Shown: positions 1 through 7,190 of the stretch, piece by piece
Layout of the letters: every line of letters begins with the position of its first letter
How positions within the stretch are numbered: position 1 is the first letter of the stretch
NCBI GenBank assembly: GCA_027604665.1
Contig: JADGIZ010000285.1
Span: forward strand, 1 to 16,886
Reading direction: 5' to 3'
Length of the DNA stretch: 16,886 nt
Source: Polyrhizophydium stewartii
Taxonomy: Eukaryota; Chytridiomycota; Chytridiomycetes; Rhizophydiales
The notes under the pieces: model-generated
What the model saw: only the letters and a program-made list of their open reading frames with translations
Databases searched by the model: none
Told to the model about the DNA's origin: nothing
Program-made: the position numbers and the translations under genes

Positions 1-12
1 GGGGGGGGGGGG
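1..12. repeat. Homopolymer G tract at window edge
   Basis: The window opens with twelve G residues followed by TTTCCCC. Runs of 8-10 G or C recur in the hairpins of this DNA (for example 2301-2310, 3791-3800, 6871-6879). It may be part of a cut hairpin, a contig end, or a sequencing limit. The sequence alone does not decide. Confidence 0.5.
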
Positions 13-162
13 TTTCCCCTATAAACACCATCAAACAAGAAAGTGTGAGAATATAAAAAAGAATGGAATTTGGCAAATCTAGGGGGGTGAACCTGATCTA
101 AAAATAGGTGTTGGATTTGATCTTGTACAGAAGAAGCATCAAAGATGCTGATTCCCTATAAA

Positions 163-180
163 CCGCTAGGAGTCGCTCCC
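163..180 (+). repeat. Mini-hairpin, CTAGGAGTCGCTCC family
   Basis: CCGCTAGGAGTCGCTCCC. The same core recurs at 786-802, 3382-3398, 3640-3656 and 12731-12748, in reverse at 5447-5464, and in a variant at 12544-12560. The copies sit in unrelated contexts and usually run into an A- or T-rich flank, as expected for a dispersed insertion. Confidence 0.7.
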
Positions 181-287
181 AATCTAATTGTGTATCCAGA
201 CTCGATTAGAGCAATTATTTCTAGTCAGCTTGGCTGAGCGACTGCGTGATTAAATCACGCCGCCCCCATGGGGCCACTCCTCTATGA

Positions 288-351
288 AGTTTCAGCCCGA
301 ATAACGAGTATCACGAGGCTATGAGGGACACCGCTGTAGGCGGCTGAAACT
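288..351 (+). other. Long-range stem enclosing two small hairpins
   Basis: AGTTTCAGCC (288-297) pairs perfectly with GGCTGAAACT (342-351). The 44-base interior can form CCGC-TGTA-GGCGG next to the closing stem. At 64 nt it is too short for a tRNA and has no T-arm. It may be a peripheral domain of the intron or a double-hairpin element. Confidence 0.5.
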
Positions 352-395
352 TAGGATAGCTGACTGATATCGATTGTTGGTTTCCAAAAACCGGG

Positions 396-410
396 GCGAT
401 CGTATATCGC
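396..410 (+). repeat. Palindromic mini-hairpin GCGATCGTATATCGC
   Basis: Belongs to a palindrome set with GCGATCTATGATCGC (3343-3357) and GCGATCGTAGATCGC (3992-4006), both of which interrupt the cob-i3 endonuclease gene. Confidence 0.6.
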
Positions 411-711
411 CCTTTCTCTGGTTAATTCTAGATGAGGGCTCCTCCAATGAAGTGCAGTACTAAATGATAATGCTTATGGTTATATACCAATTCAATGAAT
501 TGGGCGATTGCTATGAATAGGTAAATGATTCTGAATAATTGATACTGCCTATAACTAATCATTGCGTATTTAGATCGAGCGGAGCTCTTACAAACCAGTT
601 ATTTCCAATAATTATTTAGGATTCGGGGCAATCCGCGTAGCTCGCCCCGCGACTAGATCGATGGGAATATATAATATAGATGGTACCTTATTTAAGTCCT
701 ATCCTAGTTTT

Positions 712-725
712 AGCGGCTTCGCGAT
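712..725 (+). repeat. Mini-hairpin GCGGCTTCGCGAT family
   Basis: TAGCGGCTTCGCGAT carries a TTCG tetraloop-like centre. Copies occur at 13616-13630 and 14412-14425, with variants at 7925-7939 and 13428-13442. Here it lies just before the Q-like segment of cob-i1. Confidence 0.65.
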
Positions 726-1216
726 CGCAGCAGGAAAAGACTTAGGAGCTTGTAGAAAATACTTAGCCTAAATTTGTGATACAGGCCACTAGGAGTCGCT
801 CCAAATCAACTCATTAAAATGAGTGTTTTGTAAAATCCCAAGAATTGGCTAATTCCATCATTTGTTGTTATCATAGTCCTAATTACTATATTTTTTTAGC
901 AATCGATACAGAGAGCGGCGGATGCCGCTCCAAAAAAAATCTTTTTTTTGTAATTAGTGGGGAGTAGCAGCTCCCCTGAGAGTTATGGGGAATCTCGCCC
1001 CGCGACTGATTCAAACCCAAACTTTCGGCAACATTTGTGAAAACGGTCAACTCTAAATCTGATTTGAAAGACCGTCGGCGGTGTATAACGTCGCTACAGA
1101 CTGGTTCATAAATGGGTAGCTGTAATGCTGCTTAATGTACAGTCGGAACCTTGAACCTCAAGTTCTATAAGGCCTTAAAAGGTACATAGTTTTAGCAATC
1201 ATAAACGAAGAAGAAA

Positions 1217-1345
1217 TCGCGGAGTGGCCGGAGCTCCGCACCACCGCCCCTCAAGGGGCGGGCCTCCTTGGGGACCCGGAGCGGCTCCGCCGCGGCAAGG
1301 GGTCCCGAGGCCCTAAAGGCCTCGTAGGAGGCTAGCCACACAGCC
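1217..1345. repeat. Composite GC-rich hairpin cluster
   Basis: A chain of palindromes inside the 3' part of cob-i1. Its first 48 bases, beginning TCGCGGAGTGGCCGGAGC, are nearly identical to 2316-2364 (one extra G in the other copy). It ends with GGAGGCTAGCCACAC, also the end of the cluster at 2229-2445 and close to that of 16164-16276. Confidence 0.8.
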
Positions 1346-1385
1346 GCTTAAGATTCATCTTCTCTTTGCTATTAATTAAGGTTTG

Positions 1386-1504
1386 TATGTTTTACCTTGG
1401 GGCCAAATGAGCTTCTGGGGAGCTACTGTCATAACTAATTAGTTATCTGCTATACCATGGTTAGGTAATGATATTGTATTAATGTTATGGGGTGGATTCT
1501 CCGT
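1386..1504 (+). CDS. cob: cob exon: apocytochrome b, Qo-site cd1 region
   Basis: Encodes an internal piece of cytochrome b, the membrane subunit of respiratory complex III that oxidises ubiquinol at Qo. It starts in phase at TAT (YVLPWGQMSFWGATV) and ends with the GT of a valine codon in WGGFSV. The PWGQMSFWGATVIT signature forms part of the Qo pocket. Its glycine after FW (position 143 of fungal cytochrome b) is the wild-type residue. A TAG at 1440-1442 falls in TN-L-LSAIPW, where leucine is usual, so TAG must be read as Leu. The exon begins after an intron-terminal G and ends with T, as group I splicing requires. The roughly 130 N-terminal codons lie upstream of the window. Confidence 0.95.
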
Positions 1505-1627
1505 AATTATTGCGGCCCAGAATTGAGCCCAGAGGGCCAATTCCCCCTCCGGGCGAATTGTCAACTTTAGCTTATTATGGGAAAACATCTAGAGGTAGCG
1601 GGAAACTTCCGAAGATAAAATTACAAA

Positions 1628-2008
1628 ATGCAATTGGGATCGACTCATCAAGAAGATGATTCAAATATAATTAATCGGAACTAGTTTAAATCCGACTTCG
1701 TCGTATCATTCTGTAAGGACGTCGCTGAACGCGCCGTCCGATTGTTTTTATTTTGTCAAAATATTCAGTTTATGGGACAATCCGCAAAACAAAGAATATT
1801 GGGAGCTTTAAAAAGCTCTATTCCTGTTTTACAGAGACTGAACATAGATGATCAAGCTTGGTTAGTTGGATTGAACGGCTCCGCGATTGAAGCAGAAGGA
1901 TGTTTTAGTATTTATCAAGCAACAAAAGAAAATAATTTAACATATAGCACCAATCCTACGGATTGGGTCAAATGGAGAACAAATTCTTAGAGAAATCAAC
2001 TAAGTTGA
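1628..2008 (+). CDS. LAGLIDADG homing endonuclease ORF in cob-i2, damaged
   Basis: Begins at ATG 1628, the first ATG after an in-frame TAA, and runs 126 codons to TGA at 2006-2008 with two TAG codons read as Leu. The first endonuclease motif is recognisable: AWLVGL (residues 77-82), then NGSA, then IEAEGCFSIY. Without the four extra residues this reads GLIEAEG, a normal LAGLIDADG-type motif. The extra residues are encoded by a 12-bp GC hairpin at 1874-1885. A 30-bp hairpin (1713-1742) is also inserted in frame near the N-terminus, and another (CCAATCC-TAC-GGATTGG) near 1950-1966. The stop lies inside the hairpin ATCAACTAAGTTGATT, so the second half of a normal two-motif enzyme is missing. Probably inactive or decaying. 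Confidence 0.8.
1713..1742 (+). repeat. GTAAGGACG...CGTCCGAT element, simple form
   Basis: The 30 bases are identical to 11925-11954. The ends GGACG and CGTCC are inverted repeats. It sits in frame in the cob-i2 endonuclease ORF, adding ten codons. Confidence 0.85.
1874..1885 (+). repeat. 12-bp mini-hairpin inside LAGLIDADG motif
   Basis: AACGGCTCCGCG lies exactly between the Leu and Ile codons of the catalytic motif GLIEAEG. It resembles the GCGGCTTCGCG family found elsewhere. Twelve bases keep the frame. Confidence 0.75.
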
Positions 2009-2228
2009 TTCAAAATCGTTAGTCTATTACTTCTAATCCAAGTTTCATTAGAAACTCAAATAGTGTTAAATCGCTAGCGACGTCGCGACACGACTGATCG
2101 ACTATATTTGAAGTTTGAATAAGATACAGTCCGAACCATTGGTAAACCAATGGGTGTAGTGAGAGAAAGATAAAAAAGGATATGAAAGATTATAGATCTG
2201 AATGAAATTGAAATAATTTGATTCATCC

Positions 2229-2445
2229 CAATCTTGGCCGCGACGTCGCCTCAGAAGCTCTTCTGAGGCCCGGTGCTTGAAGCACCGGCGGCCCCCCTTA
2301 AGGGGGGGGGGCCGGTCGCGGAGTGGCCGGAGCTCCGCACCACCGCCCCTCAAGGGGGCGGGCCGGAGCGACCGGAGCCTTGTAAAGGCTCCTACGTCGC
2401 ACCTTAAAGGAGGCTAGCCACACCGCGGCATCCGCCGCTGATTGG
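2229..2445. repeat. Large composite GC cluster in cob-i2
   Basis: At least five perfect hairpins in tandem: CCTCAGAAG/CTTCTGAGG (2249-2268), CCGGTGCTT/AAGCACCGG (2270-2288), CCCCCCTTAAGGGGGG, a CGGAGTGGCCGGAGCTCCG module, and GGAGCC-TTGTAAA-GGCTCC near 2375. Bases 2239-2288 are an exact reverse complement of 3535-3584. It lies between P7 and the 3' splice site and must be accommodated in the P9 domain. Confidence 0.85.
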
Positions 2446-2475
2446 TTTTATCTTTTGGGACTACCAACATAATTG

Positions 2476-2783
2476 AGATAATCCTACTTTAAATAGATTT
2501 TTTAGTTTACATTATTTATTACCATTTATATTAGCTTTATTTATTGTATTACATTTAATTGCTCTTCACGAACATGCATCAAATAATCCGGAAGGTATTT
2601 CTTCTAAAGGTGATCGTATTAGATTCCATCCTTATGCTACTACTAAAGATTTAATTAGTTTTAGTTGGTTTATTATTGCCTTATCTTTATTTGTATTTTT
2701 CTTTCCTTATTATTTAGGTCATTCTGATAATTCTATTCCTGCTAATCCTTTAGTAACTCCTACACATATAGTTCCTGAATGGT
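2476..2783 (+). CDS. cob: cob exon: heme-ligand helix to PEW
   Basis: Continues cytochrome b in phase: it completes the valine codon, then encodes [17 protein letters not shown]. It includes SLHYLLPF and [18 protein letters not shown], regions with the conserved heme-binding histidines of the fourth helix, then the EF loop ending THIVPEW. The last base (T, 2783) is the first base of the tyrosine codon of the Qo motif PEWY, and the rest lies in the next exon. Most codons end in T or A, and no TAG occurs in frame here. Flanking splice bases (G at 2475, T at 2783) fit group I rules. Confidence 0.95.
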
Positions 2784-2800
2784 AGTAAAATGCCGTTACA

Positions 2801-2818
2801 ATCGATCTGAAGATCGAT
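2801..2818 (+). repeat. Mini-hairpin ATCGATCT-NA-AGATCGAT family
   Basis: ATCGATCTGAAGATCGAT. Copies or close variants occur at 4025-4042, 5568-5584, 7955-7971 and 11646-11663; the last is identical to this one. Confidence 0.75.
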
Positions 2819-3095
2819 TGCCCGCTGACGCGGTCAATTAAAAAAAGTTGTTATTATTACCTTTCTATATGCTATAAACCCCTTAGAGCTCAAGTTGCTA
2901 TTCTATCGATCATAAGCGGTTTCACGACTGATCGACTAATACTAGAGATTGGGCAATCAGCAGGAAACCAAAGCTGGCATCAAATTGGAGCTAGTAAGTA
3001 TAATCCTCAGAGACTACACGAAAGGCACCCTTAAATAAGGGGTGAAGATATAGTCCAGACCGCCATGGAAACAGGGGGGAATTAATCTTGATTTC

Positions 3096-3234
3096 GTAAG
3101 GACGACCCCCCTTAAGGGGGGGCGGAGTGGCCGGAGCCTTGTAAAGGCTCCTACGTCGCACCTGCGAGGCCTAGAAGGGCCCCCGGATCTCTTAAGAGAT
3201 CCGGGTGGAGGCGACGCCACGCACGCTAGTCCGA
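3096..3234. repeat. GTAAGGACG...GTCCGACT element, composite form
   Basis: Starts TTTCGTAAGGACGACC and ends CACGCTAGTCCGACTC, the same termini as the 30-bp simple form. About 110 bases of other GC hairpins lie between (CCCCCTTAAGGGGG, GGAGCCTTGTAAAGGCTCC, GGATCTCTTAAGAGATCC). It looks like a simple element that received further insertions. Confidence 0.75.
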
Positions 3235-3416
3235 CTCATTTTATTATACTGCTGGTATAGTACGCCTAACAGCAAAAGAAAGAGGACAAGACCAATCCGA
3301 AGGATTGGGAGAATAGAGTGAAATATTGTTTGGTATAATGTAGCGATCTATGATCGCCTATTTAACCTAGATCAACCACAGCCGCTAGGAGTCGCTCCAA
3401 TTCTCGTTTTTCTGAG

Positions 3417-3584
3417 CGACGTAGGGCGAAGCCCGGTCGCGGACGCTAGTAGACCGGAGGTCGGTCGCGGAGTGACCGGAGCCTTGTAAAGGCTCCTACG
3501 TCACGTCCGTGACCGGGGCGCCTCAGGCGCCCCCCCGGTGCTTCAAGCACCGGGCCTCAGAAGAGCTTCTGAGGCGACGTCGCG
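3417..3584. repeat. Large composite GC cluster inside the cob-i3 endonuclease gene
   Basis: Modules include GGGCGAAGCCC, GGAGCCTTGTAAAGGCTCC, GGGGCGCCTCAGGCGCCCC, CCGGTGCTTCAAGCACCGG (3535-3553) and CCTCAGAAGAGCTTCTGAGG (3555-3574). The last 50 bases are the exact reverse complement of 2239-2288. It separates the SFF and QSDKH pieces of the endonuclease. Confidence 0.85.
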
Positions 3585-3903
3585 ATTTACACAATCCGAC
3601 AAACATTCTGCTTTCTTTTTCCATGTTTTTAATTTGTTGCGCTAGGAGTCGCTCCAATCTTTTTGTACTGTTGAGAATGATCCTAAACCCATCAACCCAA
3701 ATGGGTTGATCAAGGTGTCACATATTATTATTATTCCTTTGTCACAATGCAGCTGCCCTGCTTTAATCTTTTTCATAATATGCCCCCCTAAGGGGGGGGG
3801 TTCAAATAGTTCCGTCTGAATTGTTAACTTATTAGACTCCCGCTTATTTAGCTTATTGGATAATGTGTGATGGTTCTAGACAAGGAGATGGTTTACATTA
3901 AAA

Positions 3904-3941
3904 TCGCGTCGCGACCGGGCTTCGCCCTACGTCGCTCCAGC
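3904..3941. repeat. GC hairpin with GGGCTTCGCCC
   Basis: Follows the second LAGLIDADG motif of the cob-i3 pseudogene. The module GACCGGGCTTCGCCCTA is shared with 10845-10861 and, inverted, with 3423-3437. Confidence 0.75.
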
Positions 3942-4168
3942 CGCTTCATTTGCTTTTACCCCTGAAGAACATGCTTTTATGGTAGAATGGAGCGATCGTA
4001 GATCGCCTATTAATTGTACTTTGCATCGATCTTAAGATCGATGGTCTGACAAACTAAGTTTGTTAATCTGATTTGTTACGTATTTCACACTTACTGAGCA
4101 GCTCCGCTGCGCTTACCTCATATTATTCCTGAAATGTGGTAGAAATTAGGTCTTAATTGATCAATCTG

Positions 4169-4461
4169 ATTTCTTACCTTTTTATGCTATTTTAAGAGCT
4201 ATACCTAATAAATTATTAGGAGTCATGGCCATGTTTGGTTCTTTATTAATTTTAATTCCTTTATCTTTAATTAATCCTTTAACTCCTAGAAGTAATCGTT
4301 ATCGTCCTTAGCTTAACGCCTTATTCTGGATTTTTGTTCTGAATTTCTTATTTTTATTATGGTTAGGTGCTAAACCAATTGATCAACCATATATTATTTT
4401 AGGTCAAATTTCTACTTTTATTTATTTTGCTTATTTTATAATATTAATGATTTTAGGTTAA
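4169..4461 (+). CDS. cob: cob final exon: C-terminal helices
   Basis: Resumes the PEWY tyrosine codon (AT) and encodes FLPFYAILRAIPNKLLG, the loop PLTPRSNRYRP, and the last helices with LGAKPIDQPYIILGQ and ISTFIYFAYF, ending at TAA 4459-4461. The GQISTFIYFAYF pattern is typical of fungal cytochrome b. TAG at 4309-4311 falls between RYRP and LNALFW and is read as Leu. The protein ends after IILMILG, slightly earlier than many fungal homologues. Together the three exons give 239 codons from YVLPW to the end, with no frame break. Confidence 0.95.
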
Positions 4462-4555
4462 TTTCTTCCCCTTAATTTGAAGGTCAACCCTAAGCCATAT
4501 CCAAAATAAGAGTTAGTTCTTATTATTAGGCAACCTTGGTTGCTTATATGAGTCT

Positions 4556-4816
4556 TTACCTGTTGGTTAGCTTATGTTGGCTTATTGAATTAGATGAAGG
4601 ATTTCGCACTGTTGTCTGTACAATCTCAATCAATCTAAGATTGATGGATCTTGATGAGCTAAATACAAATTCATAATAGTTCTGAAAGTTCCGACTTTTT
4701 AGCGTACCTAGTTCAGTCCGGAGGTTTAGTATATTGGCTCTTTTAATAACTTTGACTCCTCCTATTATTAAGGCTATACTATTCATCCTAAACTTAATTG
4801 GAACTCCTAACCACAT
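4556..4816 (-). CDS. Hypothetical ORF, 86 residues, doubtful
   Basis: An ATG-started minus-strand frame of 86 codons ending in TAA, with no in-frame TAG. It begins MWLGVPIKFRMNS and has one weakly hydrophobic stretch (SIALIIGGVKVI). No family is recognised. Two plus-strand frames across the same bases are also open under the TAG=Leu code and look equally protein-like, and all recognised genes here are on the plus strand. It may be a shadow. Confidence 0.2.
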   Translation of the reverse strand: MWLGVPIKFRMNSIALIIGGVKVIKRANILNLRTELGTLKSRNFQNYYEFVFSSSRSINLRLIEIVQTTVRNPSSNSISQHKLTNR

Positions 4817-5271
4817 TCATATGCTGTCGTAATCAGTCCCAATAGAAGTCTGTATATTATACTACCACTACCTACTAGATGAAATATGAGTTATGGAAAA
4901 TTTAGCTTGAGACAAGAGCCTACGAGAATAAACGGAATGACATAATATATCAATAGCCATGCGGTGCTTTAGCTTATAATTAACCCCTCTAGTGAGAATC
5001 TATTATTGGACTAGATACTACTCGAGGAAGATATAAAAGATATGAATGGTCAGTATCAATAATGAAGATAATGAAGGATGTAATCACATCCTCCCGAAGC
5101 AAGATAAAATAGATTCTACATCTGATCTATAATAAACTAGTGATTGCTAAAAAAGAACTAGTCAAATAAGAAGTTCTAAAATTTAGAGGTTACTGATTTC
5201 TTGAGTATTTTTGTAAAACCTCCAGTTATGTGCATTGTAGATGTTCAAACAATAAATATTGCCAATACCAG

Positions 5272-5322
5272 ATCGACTTGGCCTCAGGGCGAGTTCCCGC
5301 ATCCGCGGCAACTCGAGTCGAT
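5272..5322. repeat. Double-hairpin element
   Basis: Outer arms ATCGACT (5272-5278) and AGTCGAT (5316-5322) enclose inner arms GAGTT (5291-5295) and AACTC (5310-5314) around CCGCATCCGCGG. The nested layout resembles a double-hairpin element. Confidence 0.55.
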
Positions 5323-5343
5323 TAATATTCCTTATATTATTCG

Positions 5344-5398
5344 GTTAGCTGGAGTGGCCGCCCCCCTCAATTTGCATTGAGGTGGCGTAGCCACGGCG
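5344..5398. repeat. GC cluster with CCTCAATTTGCATTGAGG
   Basis: GGAGTGGCCGCCCCCCTCAATTTG... ends GGCGTAGCCACGGCGCG. It shares the GGAGTGGCCG start with the clusters at 1217 and 2316 and contains the hairpin CCTCAAT-TTGC-ATTGAGG. Confidence 0.65.
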
Positions 5399-5446
5399 CG
5401 ATTAAGGCTATAGAATTAGTTTTTCGAGGGTACTCTGAAATAGGAT

Positions 5447-5537
5447 TGGAGCGACTCCTAGCGGGCCCGAGAGGGGAAACCCCGATCTCGGCGCGGAAGC
5501 GCGGAGGGCCTCCGGCCCGGCTAACGCGGATCGGGTT
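5447..5537. repeat. GC cluster, inverted GGAGTCGCTCC end
   Basis: Begins GGAGCGACTCCTAGCGGG, the reverse complement of the family at 163-180, and continues through GGGCCCGAGAGGGGAAACC and GCGCGGAAGCGCGG hairpins to CGCGGATCGGG. Confidence 0.65.
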
Positions 5538-6271
5538 TTTGTGATAGCGCCATTAATGTAGCACATGATCGATCTAAGATCGATTTATCTAGACCGGTAA
5601 TTCAGTTAATTTATGATCAACTCAATCTGTCGAAATAATGCACTAAGTCGCGCTCTGATCTTCTTTTATTTTGGCGAATCTCAACTCGCCTCTCGTAAGA
5701 GTGATCTTTTTTATTCAATTCACTCATGTACATGAGTTTAAGTTGTTAGACTATATATTATAGCTTACATCTCCATTTTTAGGCTTGAAGGAGTGCTAGG
5801 CTTTATTCACCTCTAAAGCTAAAAGAGACTAACGAAGGATAAGTAAGGAGATTAACAAATTAGAAAGGTACAGACAAGCATAAGCTAAATTAAGTATAAA
5901 TTATTGGCGAGTTAAATTAGTACCTTTAAGACATGATTAGATAAAACAAGGTCTAGTACACTCAAACTTAGGACTTTTGCATATTAACCATTATTGTTGT
6001 ATCTTGACTAAATCTTTTCGCATACTTACTAAAGCTGTGTATCCAGTAGACAAAGAGATAAGTATAGTCAGCTGTATAATTAATAACTTAGGTCTGCAAC
6101 TAAGAATTAGTCTAAGATTCGACCTAAGATAACAAAGTTGGTACAAAGATAAATATATCCAAAGCTAACAAGCCTACACAAAAGTATTCACAAAGATAGT
6201 CTACCAATCTAGGGATAAGTCTTCAAATTAAGTGATTTATTTAAGTAGCTCTTAACAAGTAATTCCCACAA

Positions 6272-6472
6272 ATGGTTAGATCAACTTTAGTTGATGAATG
6301 TTTGATTTTTGTGATTACTACGAATTTAGTTTATAGCACACTTAATCTTACAGCTAGCATTAAGAATGCTCTTAATCTAACAACTTGGGTTCTAACATTA
6401 CTGGGTCTAGTTGTTTAGACTTGCAAAGAATTAAAGGTATTAGCATTACTGTTCTAGCTAATTGAGCTGTAA
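6272..6472 (+). CDS. Hypothetical small membrane ORF, doubtful
   Basis: ATG at 6272 to TAA at 6470-6472, 66 residues with two TAG codons as Leu. The second half is hydrophobic (TTWVLTLLGLVV, then LALLFLLIEL) and could span a membrane. A hairpin ATCAACTTTAGTTGAT overlaps its first codons. It does not match atp8, atp9 or nad4L as I know them. With only two stop codons in the code, a frame of this length in AT-rich DNA can arise by chance. Confidence 0.25.
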
Positions 6473-7190
6473 AGAATTCAAGTCCTGATAAGTTATTAGC
6501 TACCTGAAAATAAATACAGAATTGCCGCTAGCGGGCCTCCGGATGAATTTCTTTGTAATCTTTCTCTACCCTTGTTAATCTTTCTCTCCTGAGAGTACTA
6601 ACGTGAACTTATAAGACACAAGAACTTATGAGACACAAGAACTTACGAAAGACAAATCTGACGAACACCATCGCTTTAGCGATGGGAAGCATTTACAAAT
6701 AAATCTAATTACCAAGGTAAGCATTTTACAAATAAACTAATTTACCAAAGATAAGCATTAATAAAGGAGGATAATAAAAAGACATGATAATATAAGGAGA
6801 TGCTACTAATAAAAGACAAGGAGCTAAGGAAATACAACATACAAAATAGTCGATCAACCACACTGCATAAGGGGGGGGGTACCCCTATATTAAGATCTAT
6901 TCCTCATGCATTAGATCCGGAGCTGAACCTGAGAAGCGGAGGGAACCGATAGCCCAACGTAGTGCTGGGCGTGCGGATCTAATGGAGGAAGGCTTAATCG
7001 ATACAATGAAGTTCTGCTAGATCCAGGTGGTATAATAGAACAAGGATAGAATTGATTATTGAATTTTCCTGTTTATTTACCTAATTTACCTCATCTAATC
7101 TAAATAATACATTGACCATTTGAGCGGAGTTCTCATAGGTCTCAACCCGGATAGAACAGCCCTATATAGACCATCAACTCCTGTACATGA
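6473..7190. other. Intergenic stretch with a folded element
   Basis: No coding region is recognised. Repeated phrases occur: AAGAACTTA(C/T)GA near 6622-6646, and AAGCATTTTACAAATAAA twice near 6685-6735. A G9 tract lies at 6871-6879, followed by the folded element at 6899-6990. Confidence 0.5.
6899..6990 (+). ncRNA. Strongly folded element, possible structured RNA
   Basis: TTCCTC (6900-6905) pairs with GAGGAA (6985-6990) and, after a 3-base bulge, CATTAGATCCG (6909-6919) pairs with CGGATCTAATG (6974-6984), giving 17 base pairs. The interior of 54 bases holds GCCCA (6952-6956) pairing with TGGGC (6966-6970) and a purine-rich GAGAAGCGGAGGGAACC. The stem is too long and the arms wrong for a tRNA, and it is too short for 5S rRNA. 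It may be an unknown RNA or a large double-hairpin element. Confidence 0.45.

Larger units (their letters stand above)
1..1385 (+). other. Group I intron in cob (cob-i1), 3' part
   Basis: The end of a group I intron lying before the first cob exon in the window. A Q-like segment (GCAGCAGGAAAAG) lies at 728-740. P7 can be formed by GACTG in ACAGACTGG (about 1095-1103) and CAGTC in GTACAGTCGG (about 1137-1146), with a short P8 hairpin between them. The last intron base is G at 1385. The exon resumes with TAT GTT TTA CCT, so the previous exon should end ...GGT outside the window. About 350 bases of insertions separate the Q-like and P7 regions, including two hairpins of the GGAGTCGCTCC type. A 130-bp GC cluster sits near the 3' end. 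No intact endonuclease ORF is seen. The 5' splice site is not visible. Confidence 0.65.
1505..2475 (+). other. Group I intron in cob (cob-i2)
   Basis: The intron splits a valine codon (GT|A) between FSV and DNPTLNRFF. The exon base before it is T and its last base is G, the group I pattern. A Q-like segment GCGGGAAAC lies near 1598-1606. P7 pairs GACTG in ACGACTGATC (about 2089-2098) with CAGTC in AAGATACAGTCC (2121-2132). An endonuclease ORF (1628-2008) lies between the Q-like segment and the 5' strand of P7, that is, in a P5/P6 loop. After P7 a 200-bp GC cluster (2229-2445) fills the P9 region. Confidence 0.85.
3240..4160 (+). pseudogene. LAGLIDADG endonuclease pseudogene in cob-i3, shredded by hairpins
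   Basis: Pieces of one two-motif LAGLIDADG endonuclease appear in the right order but in shifting frames. RLTAKERGQD and EILFGIML (3320-3340) mark the first motif. QSDKHSAFFFHVFNLL (3592-3639), FCTVENDPKP, and TMQLPCFNLFHNM up to 3782 form the middle. The second motif is LAYWIMCDGSRQGDGL (3848-3895). SFAFTPEEHAFMVE (3946-3987), INCTLHR (4010-4030) and PHIIPEMWLKLGLN then TGA (4116-4160) form the tail. Every break coincides with a palindrome: 3292-3308, 3343-3357, 3382-3398, 3417-3584, 3640-3656, 3692-3711, 3783-3800, 3904-3941, 3992-4006, 4025-4042, 4049-4063 and 4097-4112. Coding sequence between insertions is well preserved, so the insertions look recent relative to point decay. TAG at 4140-4142 is read as Leu. 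Confidence 0.85.
2784..4168 (+). other. Group I intron in cob (cob-i3), inside the PEWY codon
   Basis: Splits the tyrosine codon of the Qo motif PEWY (T|AT), leaving T before and G as its last base. The core is the clearest in the window: Q-like CAATCAGCAGGAAACC (2954-2969), R-like CCTCAGAGACTACACG (3005-3020), a P8 hairpin, and S-like GAAGATATAGTCC (3044-3056); GACTA pairs with TAGTC for P7. The 1.1 kb after P7 carries a wrecked LAGLIDADG gene whose stop codon lies 8 bases before the 3' splice site. Confidence 0.9.
4462..6271. other. Long stretch without a recognised gene, with GC elements
   Basis: AT-rich DNA between cob and nad4. Short plus-strand frames are open if TAG is Leu: 4494-4676, with ATG at 4548 and a hydrophobic start MSLYLLVSLCW, and one from about 4685 rich in Leu and Ile. 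A minus-strand frame overlaps both. None resembles a known mitochondrial protein well enough to name. GC material lies at 5272-5322, 5344-5398 and 5447-5537. Hairpins CACTCATGTACATGAGT (5721-5737) and ATCGATCTAAGATCGAT (5568-5584) also occur. From 5760 to 6270 I see nothing definite. Confidence 0.5.

Noticed and set aside
2102..2353. Minus-strand frame of 83 codons over the cob-i2 cluster
   Set aside because: It lies across the GC palindromes and part of the intron core; GC richness keeps frames open.
3014..3220. Minus-strand frame of 68 codons in cob-i3
   Set aside because: It covers the intron P7 region and a composite GC element; the product is Arg/Pro/Gly-rich with no gene-like codon use.
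3509..3709. Plus-strand frame of 66 codons in cob-i3
   Set aside because: It runs through a GC cluster and then reads the endonuclease remnant in the wrong frame.
6909..6984. tRNA gene (76 nt, 7-bp end stem CATTAGA/TCTAATG)
   Set aside because: The stem continues to 11 bp, and there is no T-arm with a 7-base loop and no plausible D or anticodon arm.
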